This document shows positions 34,204 to 44,288 of a DNA stretch of 64,000 nt, piece by piece; the stretch's first letter is position 1; every line of letters starts with the position of its first letter. The position numbers and the translations under genes were made by a program. The notes below the pieces were generated by a model. The model had not been told where the DNA came from and ran no database searches. It was given only the letters and a program-made list of their open reading frames with translations. The DNA is from Sphingobacterium sp. UBA4616 (GTDB taxonomy: Bacteria; Bacteroidota; Bacteroidia; Sphingobacteriales; Sphingobacteriaceae). Location of the stretch: the NCBI GenBank assembly GCA_002386525.1, contig DGIS01000025.1:670086-734085 (forward strand). Reading direction: 5' to 3'.

Positions 34204-36288
34204 CTATAGATTGATATTAAGGCCAAACGTAAATGTAGGTGTATCTGTCAACTGTATATCAGAAAAACCACTTTGTGATGGCATCTGTCCTCGAAGACGT
34301 TTATCAGCAAATACATGGAGATTGGTCGCCCCCAGGGTTAATGCCAAACGAGACAACTTATATGGGGCAAGCATTTCCTTGGAAAACTCGTAGGTGAGTG
34401 ATGCGCTATTGACCCGCAAAAAATTTGCATTAACGACCCTAGCGTCAGATAGATCATACATCTCCCAAGCGTTGGATCCAATAACGGCAACACCATTGCT
34501 TCCATTTGAACCCCAATGCTGTGTGTAATAATTATATCCGGGGGATGATGTACTCATAAGTGCAGGGATACGCGTCGTCAGCTCATCTCCGGGTTTCTGC
34601 CAGGCATCCAATAAATCCCTGTTGAAATTTCTTTCGGACGAGAAACCCGTCTGAACATTGCCTAATAACTTAAACAATCTCGTCTTAGCACCTAATCCAT
34701 ACACCAGGCCGATGTTAAACCGTAATGATTTATAACTTACTGTGTTATTTATACTACCCGTCGATGTTGGCATTCGCACACCACTTGGTTCTAGCACACG
34801 TGTATACGTATCGTATTGTCCTAATCCCACCAATTCACTCTGCCGATCTTCCCAGTCGTCAAACAATGGACCACCATCAATAGGGCTAAGACCTACAAAA
34901 CGATAAGAATAAAACGTCTCCACAGGTTGGTCCTGTACAACTGCCGTACCATTTAAGAAGTTACTTAACTGATACGTACTCTGCCCAGGAGCTGTCAACA
35001 TGGTATTCCGTACTTTGGAATACGACGCTGAAAGCATCCACCGCCAATCTTCGCTTCTAACCGGCACTGTCGTCAGATTAATATTAAAACCTTTATTGGA
35101 AATCACACCGGAATTGACAATATAGGAAGTGTATCCATTGACATCGGAGATCGGCTTATCCATAAAAGCATCTACGGTACGCTTATGGTAGTATTCTGTT
35201 CCGACCATCAAACGGCCTTTAAAGAATATCGCATCAAGTCCAACATTGGTGGAATGTGTTTTCTCCCACCTCAGGTTTGGATTGGCCAACTTGTCTACTG
35301 TTGATATAGGCTCATTGTAATAAGCACTGTAACTTCCTCGCTTCAATGTTAGTACAGGGCTTTGATTGTCCAACATATTTCCTTGCTGTCCGTAAGATGC
35401 CTTCAAAGATAGATCATCAAGGTAAGCCCACTTACCATCCGCGTCCAACATACTTTTGATGTTAGCCATTGCCGACACCGACCATACAGGCAACAAACGC
35501 TCATTACTTCTATTCCCAAACTGATTAGAACCGTCAAATCGTGTATTTGCATTTAAGGTCAGATAATCGTTATAGGTGTATGCTGCCGTTGAATAGACCG
35601 ACAGAAGGTTTCGCCTATTGTCCACTATTACAGGTCTATTTCGTAAAATCCAGTTGGTATAGTTTGTAAATGTAGCTGGAATATCCTCCACAAATTTACG
35701 TCCCCGCTCTAGAGAATATCCTCTTTGTATATCGGCATAACTCACATACTGCGTCGTATTGGCCTCGGTGCCCAACACAAAATTTAGGTAGTGCTGATTA
35801 CGATTACCAAATGTCTTGTCAACATTTGCCTGCAGACGCGCGGTATAATTCTTGGTATTACTGTTTGTCTGAGACAATTCCCCTCCATATGGTAACAGAC
35901 TATTTGCAGGAGGAGACTGTCCATATTCACTGAGGCGCAAATTGGACACATAAAATGATTGATCGCCCCAATAACTCTCCTGCACATTGTTGATGACGCC
36001 CCCTGACAACACGGCATTGATCTTTAACCAACTAGTCGCCTTAAACAGCGCATTGGCGGTCGCTGTCGTTCCATTTCCGTCAACTTTTTGAAAGCTATTT
36101 TCCAGTTCGTGCAGTATATTAAAATTCAGGTAGCCGACAGTTGGAACAGAACGCCTGTAAAATGCTTTAGTGCCGTCAGCATTGAAGGCAGGAATTACGC
36201 GGCTTGTACTATACGCATAATTAATCGGATTGATACTATTCTGCGTAAATTTCCTCTGATTCAGGTTTCCCTTTAGATTAAACTGCAA
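34204..36288 (-). pseudogene. SusC/RagA TonB-dependent receptor, C-terminal part after frameshift
   Basis: It carries the beta-barrel of SusC (RVIPAFNADGTKAFYRR, NTRFDGSNQFGNRSNERLLPVWSVSA-type strands, and terminal FTFGLNINL). Its only start, a TTG at 36288, is in mid-sequence and lies 11 bp inside the end of the upstream frame. Removing one A from the AAA at 36287-36289 joins the two frames (LSDRLLQFNLKGNL), giving a receptor of about 1,210 residues. It is therefore the 3' part of one gene, broken either by a real +1 mutation or a sequencing error. Confidence 0.85.
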
Positions 36289-37837
36289 AGAGTCGGTCGG
36301 ACAGCGTCAGATCAAGATTGGAAGACACAGTATAACGTCTGTTATGAACATCTTTCACTACGTCACTTTCATCTGTATATCCGCCCGATATGTAATATCG
36401 TGTTGCTTGATTGCCACCAGACACGCTTAATGCATGATCTTGCGACAGGGAATTGTGGGTAAGGATATCAAACCAATCGGTGTTTCTTGTCGAGAGATTA
36501 GCTACCTCAGTTTGAAATTGTTGCTCATTAAGGGTGCCAGAATAGAGATCGGATAAAGCTGCCTCATATCCTACCAATGGCATATCTAATGGGTATATAA
36601 ATTGTTTAGATACTAAGTCCTGAGAGAATTGAATGCGCTCTTGCGAATTCATCAAATTGACACGTCCATCGGTGTATCGGGGACGCTGTCTTACCGTCAT
36701 CTGAGTACCGTAAGCTATCAAAGGCTTTCCAACACGTCCGCGCTTTGTAGTCACGACGATGACTCCATTGGCTGCACGTGCACCATAGAGTGCTGTTGCA
36801 GCAGCATCCTTCAGTACATCCAATCGTTCGATATCCTGCGGATTCAATCCCGATATTGCATTACCTATCCGGTTTATGTAATCTGGATTATTTAACTCGT
36901 CTGCCGACAAATTAACCGGATCCGTCACGATGATACCATCGACCACCCACAGTGGCTCACGGTTACCAATGATTGTTGATGTCCCGCGTATCCTTAAGCG
37001 AGGTGTCGCGTTAACTTCCGAACTATTATTAAAAACTACCATATCTGGAATTCTTCCTTCCAGCATTCTGTTTAGGTCGGTGGCGCCAGGAATCTTAAGT
37101 TCATCCATAGTAACTGACGAAACGGATGCAGTCAGATTACGGCGTTTGATCTGTTGATACCCCGTGATGACAAGCTCTTCAATTTTGTTCTGTTTTAACT
37201 CTAAACGCACATCACCAAGCTGCGCATCGGTAGATCCGGCTTTTATGGATATTCGCTTAGGCTCCATACCAACAAACGTAATGATCAATACGACACTACG
37301 ATCGGCTGGGATGCTTGCTAAGAAAGAACCATTGGCATCTGTAGATAACGAAAATCCTGTTGATTCCACCGCGATACTGGCTCCTGGCAATGGTTGCCCC
37401 GCATCATTGATTACACGACCACGTGCATAACGTTTCTGTACAACAGTTGGTCTATTGACCGCAGCAGACGTGGAAGATAAGGGCTTTGTTGCCTCTTTGG
37501 CACGCGTAATCAATACATATTTATCACGTACCGTGTAGTGTAGCCCAGCCCGCATACAGATAATAGCCAAGGCCTCTGTGAGCGTTACATCTTTCAGACT
37601 GAGGTCTAAGTTTTGCTGCTTGTCGATGACTTCATCTTGATACATGATCGTTATATTCGACTGCTGTTTCACCTGATCCAATGCATTGATCACGGAGATG
37701 GCTCTTGCCTGGATAGAAATCCGATTCTGCTCCTGCGAATGTCCCATTACAAACGTATAGCAGAATAGAAATAAAGCCAACAGCTTGTACCGACTTGCGA
37801 TGCCAAACCATAATTTTTCGGGTTCATTTTTCTTCAT
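36278..37837 (-). pseudogene. SusC/RagA TonB-dependent receptor, N-terminal part (STN, CarboxypepD_reg, plug)
   Basis: Signal peptide LLALFLFCYTFVMGHSQ, then an STN (secretin/TonB short N-terminal) domain (ISVINALDQVKQQSNITIMY and LTEALAIICMRAGL), a carboxypeptidase-regulatory-like domain (ARGRVINDAGQPLPGASI) and the plug (TSTIIGNREPLWVVDGIIV, DVLKDAAATALYGARAANGVIVVTTKRG). The STN domain signals to the FecR anti-sigma encoded next to it. It ends abruptly at LSDRLFAV-stop where the barrel should continue in the +1 frame (see 34204-36288). Confidence 0.88.
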
Positions 37838-37874
37838 AGATAATAAAAAAATAATTGGTGGTTAGTTTGAAATC

Positions 37875-38957
37875 TTACTTATAGACATAAAGTCTACCAT
37901 TTTCATTACGAAATTTTACATCTGAAATCTCCTGTATAATCTGTAAAGAATATGCAATTGAATTATCACGGAATAAGCTCCCGGTAAACTGAACATCTTT
38001 CAGCTTTGGACTCTGATAGACGACCTCAATTTCATACCATTGTGCCAGTTGCTCCATGATATCTTCGAGCTTTGCACCATGAAATTCGAATACTCCATCC
38101 ATCCACGAGATGTAGATGTCCGTATTGACAGTTTTAAGTGTCATGGGTGCGTCCAATTTTACACTGGTTGCTTGCTGTTGTGGCACGAGTACCAACCGAT
38201 CACGGCTATTCGATACCTCCACAGAGCCATGGACTAAGGTGGTCACGACAGGCTTGCTAGCATACGCCGACACATTGAAACGGGTTCCGAGCACCCTGAT
38301 CGTATTACCGCCACTCTTCACGTAAAATGCAGTACCATTTTTTTTCACATCAAAAAATGCTTCTCCCTCAAGTTCGAGTGTACGATTGGCTAAAAAATTA
38401 GCGGCATATCGGATCTTGGTATTCGCATTAAGCCAAACGATACTTTGGTCTGGTAGTACCAACTTAAAATTACCTCCACGCTGGGTTTGCACGGTATGAT
38501 ATATGGCAGCAGTATCAGTACTATTAGCAGAGATCAGTTCTCCGCCATTTTTCAGACTTTTTACTTCGCCATCTGTTGAGGAAAATAATACGGGCTGGAC
38601 TGACCTTTGGAAATCAAGCTGCTCTAGGCGATGATTCCCCTCTCCTGCTCGTTGGTATAGGATAGCGATAGTAGAGATAACGGCGATTAAGCACGCCGCC
38701 GCTACCGCGGCATAGCGAATGCGTATGCTTTTTTTACGTTTGTTGTAACGCGATCGGATTGAATTGTATGCGCTATCCGGATCTACAGATCTGTATGTTT
38801 CCTGCATAAGCTGCGTTTTGTACAACCGTATAAACGTAGCCATATATTGTCTATTTTCCTCATTATGCTCGACCCAAGCGTACAGTTCAGCATATTCATC
38901 TTTCGACAATGTGTTTGCTGTGTACTTGTGGAACAAGGTCACTATTTTTTCATCCAT
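37875..38957 (-). CDS. FecR-family anti-sigma factor
   Basis: A 360-residue inner-membrane protein: cytoplasmic amino domain (MDEKIVTLFHKYTANTLSK, EYAELYAWVEHNEENRQYM), one membrane segment (AAVAAACLIAVISTIAILY, near residues 82-101), and a periplasmic FecR domain (LVLPDQSIVWLNANTKIRY, GEAFFDVKKNGTAFYVKSG, ISWMDGVFEFHGAKLEDIMEQLAQWYEIEV). It relays the state of the STN-SusC receptor to the ECF sigma factor encoded 66 bp upstream. Confidence 0.95.
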   Translation of the reverse strand: MDEKIVTLFHKYTANTLSKDEYAELYAWVEHNEENRQYMATFIRLYKTQLMQETYRSVDPDSAYNSIRSRYNKRKKSIRIRYAAVAAACLIAVISTIAILYQRAGEGNHRLEQLDFQRSVQPVLFSSTDGEVKSLKNGGELISANSTDTAAIYHTVQTQRGGNFKLVLPDQSIVWLNANTKIRYAANFLANRTLELEGEAFFDVKKNGTAFYVKSGGNTIRVLGTRFNVSAYASKPVVTTLVHGSVEVSNSRDRLVLVPQQQATSVKLDAPMTLKTVNTDIYISWMDGVFEFHGAKLEDIMEQLAQWYEIEVVYQSPKLKDVQFTGSLFRDNSIAYSLQIIQEISDVKFRNENGRLYVYK

Positions 38958-39023
38958 TTCAGGTTTTTTTATTGGATTGTTAACTGAAGGACGAAAGGAT
39001 GTGGAAAATGGGTGACACGAAAA

Positions 39024-39551
39024 TCAATAAAAAAGAAAAAAAGTTAAAATATTAATGTTGTTCTTTCGCAAATATTTCATCGCACGGGAAAGGTGGGTCT
39101 TTACGGTGTTCACAGAAATACCCATTTCTTCGGCCACTACCTTATATTTTTTATTATCGACGACGATGGCAAGCAATACCCGGCGTTCCTGCGCGGGGAG
39201 AAGATTGAGAAGATCGTGCAAGGCTTGTTGCTTTACCTTTAGTTCGCGCTCGGATACCTCCTCCTCTGCAAGATAGGCGGCTTCTTCCAGATCGGTAAAC
39301 AGCTGTGTTCTATTTTTTCGGATATAGTCTATGGAAGCATTGCGCACAGCTTTAAAAATATAGCCACGAAGACTTTCTGTGGAGAGACGGTATTTCTTAT
39401 CTTCCCAAAACCGAAGCAATACATCCTGCACCAAGTCTTCGGAAACTTCAATGGCATCGGTATACTGTACCGAGAACGCACATAATTGGGAATAGCACTT
39501 GTCTACAATCTCCTTAAAGATTTCCTCATCTTTATATAAAGTCCTATTCAT
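39024..39551 (-). CDS. ECF RNA polymerase sigma factor (FecI-like)
   Basis: A 175-residue ECF sigma factor: region 2 (EDLVQDVLLRFWEDKKY, LRGYIFKAVRNASIDYIRK) and region 4 (LLPAQERRVLLAIVVDNKKYKVVAEEMGISVNTVKTHLSRAMK). It is paired with FecR and an STN-type SusC, the standard Bacteroidota cell-surface signalling set, and should direct transcription of the SusC operon when substrate binds. A -7-like element is at 39608-39615. Confidence 0.95.
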   Translation of the reverse strand: MNRTLYKDEEIFKEIVDKCYSQLCAFSVQYTDAIEVSEDLVQDVLLRFWEDKKYRLSTESLRGYIFKAVRNASIDYIRKNRTQLFTDLEEAAYLAEEEVSERELKVKQQALHDLLNLLPAQERRVLLAIVVDNKKYKVVAEEMGISVNTVKTHLSRAMKYLRKNNINILTFFLFY

Positions 39552-39607
39552 CTTTAACCCAAGAAACTCAAGTAACTGTCCGTAATTTTAAAAGGCTCTC
39601 AACCCAT

Positions 39608-39615
39608 CAAATATA
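39608..39615 (-). promoter_or_regulatory. -7 element upstream of the ECF sigma gene
   Basis: TATATTTG on the minus strand, 57 bp before the ATG. No clear TTG stands 19-21 bp further upstream. Confidence 0.45.
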
Positions 39616-39634
39616 CAAGTTGAAACCATAAAAC

Positions 39635-39680
39635 GAAAAAAAGAGCATCGAACACGTATAAAAAAGAGCATCTAACTCGT
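39635..39680. repeat. Tandem direct repeat upstream of ECF sigma gene
   Basis: AAGAGCATCGAACACGT (39641-39657) is repeated 23 bp later as AAGAGCATCTAACTCGT (39664-39680), both preceded by an A run. It lies just upstream of the -7 element and may be a regulator site or chance duplication. The rest of 39552-40098 shows only the decayed frame listed at 39724. Confidence 0.5.
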
Positions 39681-39723
39681 GTTTTTGGCATTTAGCTGAA
39701 ATAATCAACTATCTATATTTTAG

Positions 39724-39966
39724 TCCTTAGAATGGAATAGCAGGCTTAGTCTGGCCATAGCAAAAGCTATTGCAATACCACTAGAGAAAGATTCATTAAA
39801 CGTATTTTTAGAAGGCAGACTCGCTGGTTTTCATAATTCAAGTAGAATTGGGGATAATATCACGATTCCATTACTATGGAAGACGAAATTCCTCATTAGC
39901 TATTTAACCAAAAGAAATAAAAAACTGAATTATCATTGTCGCAGTGGCAGAGATCTATGTTTCTAA
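39724..39966 (+). pseudogene. Decayed coding remnant without start
   Basis: An 80-codon plus-strand frame with protein-like sequence (LAIAKAIAIPLEKDSLNVFLEG, GDNITIPLLWKTKFLISYL) but no ATG, GTG or TTG at its front. It lies in the 547-bp gap between the ECF sigma gene and the DUF892 gene. It may be the tail of a lost gene. No family is recognised. Confidence 0.25.
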
Positions 39967-40098
39967 TATTTATAACCTAAAGTTCCTGCGCATGTGGTGA
40001 GCTGTGGATATGCATAGCAGTAATATGAGTGATCATTCAAAATTGAGAATTTTAAAAACGATCTTCTCACGACTCATGTCCATCTCCAAAAAAGAATT

Positions 40099-40614
40099 AT
40101 GGCAAAATCGAATCAAAATCAGGAACAAATGCCAAATGAGCATTTACATGAATTGTTTGTAGACGAATTAAAAGATATTCTAGGCGCGGAGAAACAGCTC
40201 TTAAAAGGTTTAAAGAAAATGAGCAAAGCGGCAGAAAACGAACAATTGAAACAAGCGTTTGAGGAACACCACAGCCAAACTGAAGGGCAGATCGAACGAC
40301 TTAAAGAGGTATTCGGAGCTTTGGGCGTTCCTGCCCGCGGCAAAAAGTGTAAAGCGATGGAAGGCCTACTGGAGGAAGCAGATGAAATCATCGAAAATTT
40401 TGAAGGCGATCCAGCGTTAGATGCAGCCCTTATTTCAGCTGCACAAAAAGTTGAGCATTATGAGATCGCGAGCTATGGCTGCCTGGTTACATTTGCAAAA
40501 CTAATGAATCATACTGAAGCAGAGCAAATGCTCCAACAAACACTTGATGAGGAAAAACAAACCGATGTGTTATTAACAGAGATAGCCGTCTCTTCGGTAA
40601 ACCAGTCAGCATAA
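40099..40614 (+). CDS. DUF892 (YciE/YciF) ferritin-like protein
   Basis: A 171-residue four-helix-bundle protein: HELFVDELKDILGAEKQLLKGLKKM, AFEEHHSQTEGQIERLKEVFGALG, and AAQKVEHYEIASYGCLVTFAK with the Glu/His set of the DUF892 di-iron site. YciE/YciF-type proteins are associated with general stress and are thought to bind iron. A terminator follows at 40623, so it is probably monocistronic. Confidence 0.92.
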   Translation: MAKSNQNQEQMPNEHLHELFVDELKDILGAEKQLLKGLKKMSKAAENEQLKQAFEEHHSQTEGQIERLKEVFGALGVPARGKKCKAMEGLLEEADEIIENFEGDPALDAALISAAQKVEHYEIASYGCLVTFAKLMNHTEAEQMLQQTLDEEKQTDVLLTEIAVSSVNQSA

Positions 40615-40622
40615 CGAATTTC

Positions 40623-40646
40623 AAAAGCCCGGTAATTCGGGCTTTT
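40623..40646 (+). terminator. Intrinsic terminator
   Basis: AAAAGCCCG (40623-40631) pairs with CGGGCTTTT (40638-40646), followed by a T-rich run; directly after the DUF892 gene. Confidence 0.85.
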
Positions 40647-40900
40647 ATTTTACTGTTTTCTGTGAAATGTTCATCGATATTTCTCAATCCGCCGTCCTTT
40701 ATTTTATAGCTATTCAGCTAAGTACTTCCCATCTTTCGTCACAAATCTTACCAACTTCTAACTTATTTATTCCTTGCCCGAAAAACAGGGAAAATACATT
40801 TTTGAACGTAGTTTTAACATAAAATTCGATTATTAAAACCATTGCCGAGGTACCCGCCTTCATGTATAAAACAAGCACATTATACAATTAAGAAATTAGC

Positions 40901-43099
40901 ATGATGATAAATCCTGTCACTCCATGGACGGCAACTGTCCAGTCCGATATTGCAGACGCTATGCCGATTTTCGAAATAGATTTAAAAGCATACAAACTCA
41001 AAATCCATAATGCAGGTGATTCGATTTGGCTCGTAGCTATCTGGCCAAAAGGTGCAAAGATAGCCTTTAGACTTGCCTTTGGAATGAATAGCCGGTTTGA
41101 AAAAGTGACGATCTCCGAAGCACCTGATGAGATACTGATTACTGCTTCGACTAGGCTTGCCTATTATCGAATCATTCTGTTCTTTCCGGAAAGTAAGCAT
41201 GCCGTCTTTCGTTACACCACGACCCTAAGAACAAAATTACCGCTGCTCATCCCCTTCTGGCCACGGGATATTATTCCCTTGACTCAAAATGGGAAGACCG
41301 AAAATACAGCAGGAAAAGTACATACCAAGCAGGTAGGCTCGCGGTCGGGACAGCTCTACTTTAGTATGACAAAGCCAAAAGCCGTTTCTGTGTTTTATTT
41401 CCAGAATCTGACAGCCATGTCCCCCTACTGTCAAGAAACACAGGTATCCCTCCGGGAAACAGTCGGGGGCGAATGGCCCGAGCTCGGATTCCAGTTTCCT
41501 GTCAACGCCGAAAAGCCACTGCCAGCCAATGAAGAATATATTATTTCGGATGCATTCGTTCAGCTGGATGAAAATATCCCTGAAAATGATAATGAAATCG
41601 TTAAAAGTTACCTTGATTTGCTCGCATCAGTCTACCTGCTGTTACCTAAGCCCGAAGCAAGCCAACATAATTGGTTGCCGACAGCTGAAAAAATACTCGA
41701 TAATATCTCTAACAATAAAGGCTGCTGGACACAAACGGACGGCAGCCCTTATCTGAATGCTTATGTGGGTGACTACAAAACTCCTGCAGAGATCATGGTA
41801 CAGCTTGCCGTCATCCTACCATTGCATGAATACCTTGCCTGGACTGGAGAGCACCACCCCATGCTGGAAGAACTTTCAGATGGTCTCCCATCTTTTTATG
41901 ATGAGTCTATACGGAGTTTGGTCAGGTGGCATCCCTCACTAACAGAAGACTTGGATCATTCAGAGGAGCAAAAGAGTGAGATGGTAATGGACTCCTGGTA
42001 TCTACATCATCCCTTGTTAAACCTAGCGCGACTGGCATTGCGGGGAAATAAGATGGCTAAAAAACTCTTTTTAAGTTCGATAGATTATGCAATAAAGGTT
42101 GCAAGGCATTTTAACTATAAATGGCCTGTATTTTATAAAATGACAACGCTAGAAGTATTAAAAGCCGAAACCGCTCCGGGCAAAGGAGGCGAAAAGGATG
42201 TTCCGGGATCATATGCGCACGTTATGCTCTTGGCATGGCAGCTGACAAAAGAAAAACGATTTCTTTTGGAAGCAAGCAGAGCAATTAAAAGCTTAGATGG
42301 CCTAGCCTTTGATATATTCTATCAGGCCAACAATACAGCATTCGCTGCAAGTGCCTTTTTGGAAATGTATAAGATCACCGAGGATATTCATTACTTAGAG
42401 CTGAGCTATTGCTGCCTCGCCGGTATATTCGAAAATTGCCAATTGTGGGAGTGCAATTATGGGTACGGCAAAAATTTTCCGTATTTCTTCTCTGTATTTC
42501 CTTTGAAAGATGCGCCATATACGGCAGCATACGAAGAGTTGGAAGTATTTGCTGCCCTGCATCATTATCTTGAAGCGGCAGCAGGGATAACAATTCTACC
42601 AGCCCTAAGAATATTGATCCCCGAATTTATCAAGTATGCGACAGGCAGACTGGCGTACTATTACCCTCCGCTTCTCCCGGAAGAAATGATTGCCAAAAAT
42701 ACCAAAACGGGCGAGATTCAAAAGGATTTATGGATTCCACTGGAAGATATACATGACGGCTGGGAGAAAAGCGGTGAAGTTGGTCAGGAAGTATATGGCG
42801 CTGGGTTGGCCTTCGCCGTCATACCACGGCAATATTTCACAGTTGGAAATCTGCACGGAACCGTATTTATAAATTATCCAATATCAAACTTCCGAATCGG
42901 TAAAAACTCGGTTACTTTCAGGCTGGAGGGCAGTGATTTGCTCAGGGCTCAGATGAGTCTCCTAGGCTTCTCAAAGGAAACTTTAACCAAAATTACGGTA
43001 GAACAAAAATTAAAATCTTCCTATCAACCTGTGAATCAAATAAGTAACGGGTTTTACGAATTAACTGGCACTGGATTGGTGAGGATTACAACCCACTAA
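40901..43099 (+). CDS. Uncharacterised large protein, alpha/alpha-toroid (six-hairpin glycosidase)-like
   Basis: A 732-residue protein with no signal peptide. Residues 1-230 look beta-rich (sandwich-like). Residues 240-640 look like repeated helical hairpins with aromatic and acidic residues (DSWYLHHPLLNLARLALRG, YAHVMLLAWQLTKEKRFLLEASRAI, WIPLEDIHDGWEKSGEVGQEVYGAG), the build of six-hairpin glycosidase-like enzymes. A short beta tail ends the protein. No catalytic pair can be assigned. It stands alone. A cytoplasmic carbohydrate-active enzyme is the best guess. Confidence 0.55.
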   Translation: MMINPVTPWTATVQSDIADAMPIFEIDLKAYKLKIHNAGDSIWLVAIWPKGAKIAFRLAFGMNSRFEKVTISEAPDEILITASTRLAYYRIILFFPESKHAVFRYTTTLRTKLPLLIPFWPRDIIPLTQNGKTENTAGKVHTKQVGSRSGQLYFSMTKPKAVSVFYFQNLTAMSPYCQETQVSLRETVGGEWPELGFQFPVNAEKPLPANEEYIISDAFVQLDENIPENDNEIVKSYLDLLASVYLLLPKPEASQHNWLPTAEKILDNISNNKGCWTQTDGSPYLNAYVGDYKTPAEIMVQLAVILPLHEYLAWTGEHHPMLEELSDGLPSFYDESIRSLVRWHPSLTEDLDHSEEQKSEMVMDSWYLHHPLLNLARLALRGNKMAKKLFLSSIDYAIKVARHFNYKWPVFYKMTTLEVLKAETAPGKGGEKDVPGSYAHVMLLAWQLTKEKRFLLEASRAIKSLDGLAFDIFYQANNTAFAASAFLEMYKITEDIHYLELSYCCLAGIFENCQLWECNYGYGKNFPYFFSVFPLKDAPYTAAYEELEVFAALHHYLEAAAGITILPALRILIPEFIKYATGRLAYYYPPLLPEEMIAKNTKTGEIQKDLWIPLEDIHDGWEKSGEVGQEVYGAGLAFAVIPRQYFTVGNLHGTVFINYPISNFRIGKNSVTFRLEGSDLLRAQMSLLGFSKETLTKITVEQKLKSSYQPVNQISNGFYELTGTGLVRITTH

Positions 43100-43109
43100 G
43101 CAATTACAC

Positions 43110-43155
43110 CCAGGGCCAAAAGGCTAAACCTGGTTTTACATCTTTGGGTCCCTGG
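43110..43155. terminator. Imperfect hairpin between convergent genes
   Basis: CCAGGG (43110-43115) pairs with CCCTGG (43150-43155), with further partial pairing inside (CCAAAAG/CTTTGGG). Positioned between the convergent genes ending at 43099 and 43157. No strong T run. Confidence 0.35.
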
Positions 43156-43156
43156 A

Positions 43157-43813
43157 TTATTGCAATAGCATCTGCTGAAAGCCAAACCGGATGAGATCGG
43201 CTGTATTTCTGGTTTTTGTCTTTTCCATCAGATGCTGGCGATATCCCTCGACTGTACGGGTACTTAGAAAAATCCGTTCTGCAATTTCACTATTAGTAAG
43301 CCCTTCTGAGATTAACACCAATACTTCAAGTTCTCGTTCCGTGATACCATAATGATCGGCGACCGCAGCCCTGTCGATACGATTTGGCACAAAATTGCGG
43401 TATCCTTCTACAATGCGTACACTCAAAAAGGCCGTAACATATTTATTGCCTTCGGTCATGTGCATTATACCAAATAAGAGTTCCTGAATCTCGGTACTCT
43501 TCGATAAATAACCATCTGCACCAGCATCAAATGCTTCGAGTATTTTATCAATTTCCTCTATCATGGAAAGAATGGCTATCTTGATCTGCGGATACACTTT
43601 CTTGATTATCCGAACCATGGAAATTCCATCCATACCGCTCATGTTAATATCTGATAAAATAAAATCGGGCTTATCCTGCTGTTCTATAAATGATAGAGCG
43701 TCTTTTGCACTGGCTGCTTCACCAATGATGTAAAAGCTGGGATTAGATTCAAGTAATAGCCTGATTCCGCTACGAACAACCTCATGGTCATCAACTAAAA
43801 GTATTTTAAACAT
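43157..43813 (-). CDS. NarL/LuxR-type response regulator
   Basis: A 218-residue two-domain regulator. Receiver: KILLVDDHEVVRSG with acidic pocket and phospho-acceptor Asp in FILSDINMSGMDG, and the Lys in GYLSKSTE. Output: LuxR-type HTH ITERELEVLVLISEGLTNSEIAERIFLSTRTVEGYRQHL. No histidine kinase gene lies beside it in the window, so it is an orphan regulator here. Confidence 0.93.
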   Translation of the reverse strand: MFKILLVDDHEVVRSGIRLLLESNPSFYIIGEAASAKDALSFIEQQDKPDFILSDINMSGMDGISMVRIIKKVYPQIKIAILSMIEEIDKILEAFDAGADGYLSKSTEIQELLFGIMHMTEGNKYVTAFLSVRIVEGYRNFVPNRIDRAAVADHYGITERELEVLVLISEGLTNSEIAERIFLSTRTVEGYRQHLMEKTKTRNTADLIRFGFQQMLLQ

Positions 43814-44034
43814 CTATATATTCGTTCTTAACAATAACGCTACAAAACAAAATTTATTTTCTAAATTATATAATAAAGAAAAGCGTTAAGCACGCAATCG
43901 TAATTATAACTAAAAGAAAATAAAATCACAATAATAAAAATGCTAAAATCGCCAAGTTGTCTATTTAGACTTATCCACGATGATCACTTCGACAACAGTT
44001 AATCTTCCCCTTCACTACGTCGAAACAGAAAAAT

Positions 44035-44066
44035 AGGGGCTAAGCTCCGTTAAAAACTTAGCCTCT
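44035..44066 (-). terminator. Terminator of small lipoprotein gene
   Basis: AGGGGCTAAG (44035-44044) pairs with CTTAGCCTCT (44057-44066) with one wobble, 15 bp after the stop of the 68-residue lipoprotein gene on the minus strand. Confidence 0.55.
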
Positions 44067-44081
44067 GTAAAAGCAAATCAT

Positions 44082-44288
44082 TTAATCGGGTTTGGCGGGA
44101 GAAGGTTGTCTTTGTAAAGAATCTGTACTGTCACTGCCTAAAGAGTCACCCGTACGTACACCTGTCTGCCCTTCATCTACACTAGTAGAAGAATCATAGC
44201 TTCCATTAGCTTGATTTCCTTTGTTGCTACTATTGCCACATCCCCAAAGGCCGAGGACTGTCAATATCAATATACTAATTTTTTTCAT
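44082..44288 (-). CDS. Small low-complexity lipoprotein
   Basis: A 68-residue protein: signal MKKISILILTVLGLWGC (lipobox LWGC), then a Gly/Ser/Asp/Thr-rich tail (DSSTSVDEGQTGVRTGDSLG) with no fold expected. Similar short Ser-rich lipoproteins are frequent in Sphingobacteriaceae and may be envelope stress products. Terminator at 44035. Confidence 0.65.
   Translation of the reverse strand: MKKISILILTVLGLWGCGNSSNKGNQANGSYDSSTSVDEGQTGVRTGDSLGSDSTDSLQRQPSPAKPD

Noticed and set aside
36278..36288. Programmed ribosomal frameshift in SusC
   Set aside because: No slippery heptamer or downstream stem was recognised, and SusC genes are not known to need one; mutation or sequencing error is simpler.
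39635..39680. CRISPR-like repeat
   Set aside because: Only two imperfect copies with no spacer of normal length and no cas genes.
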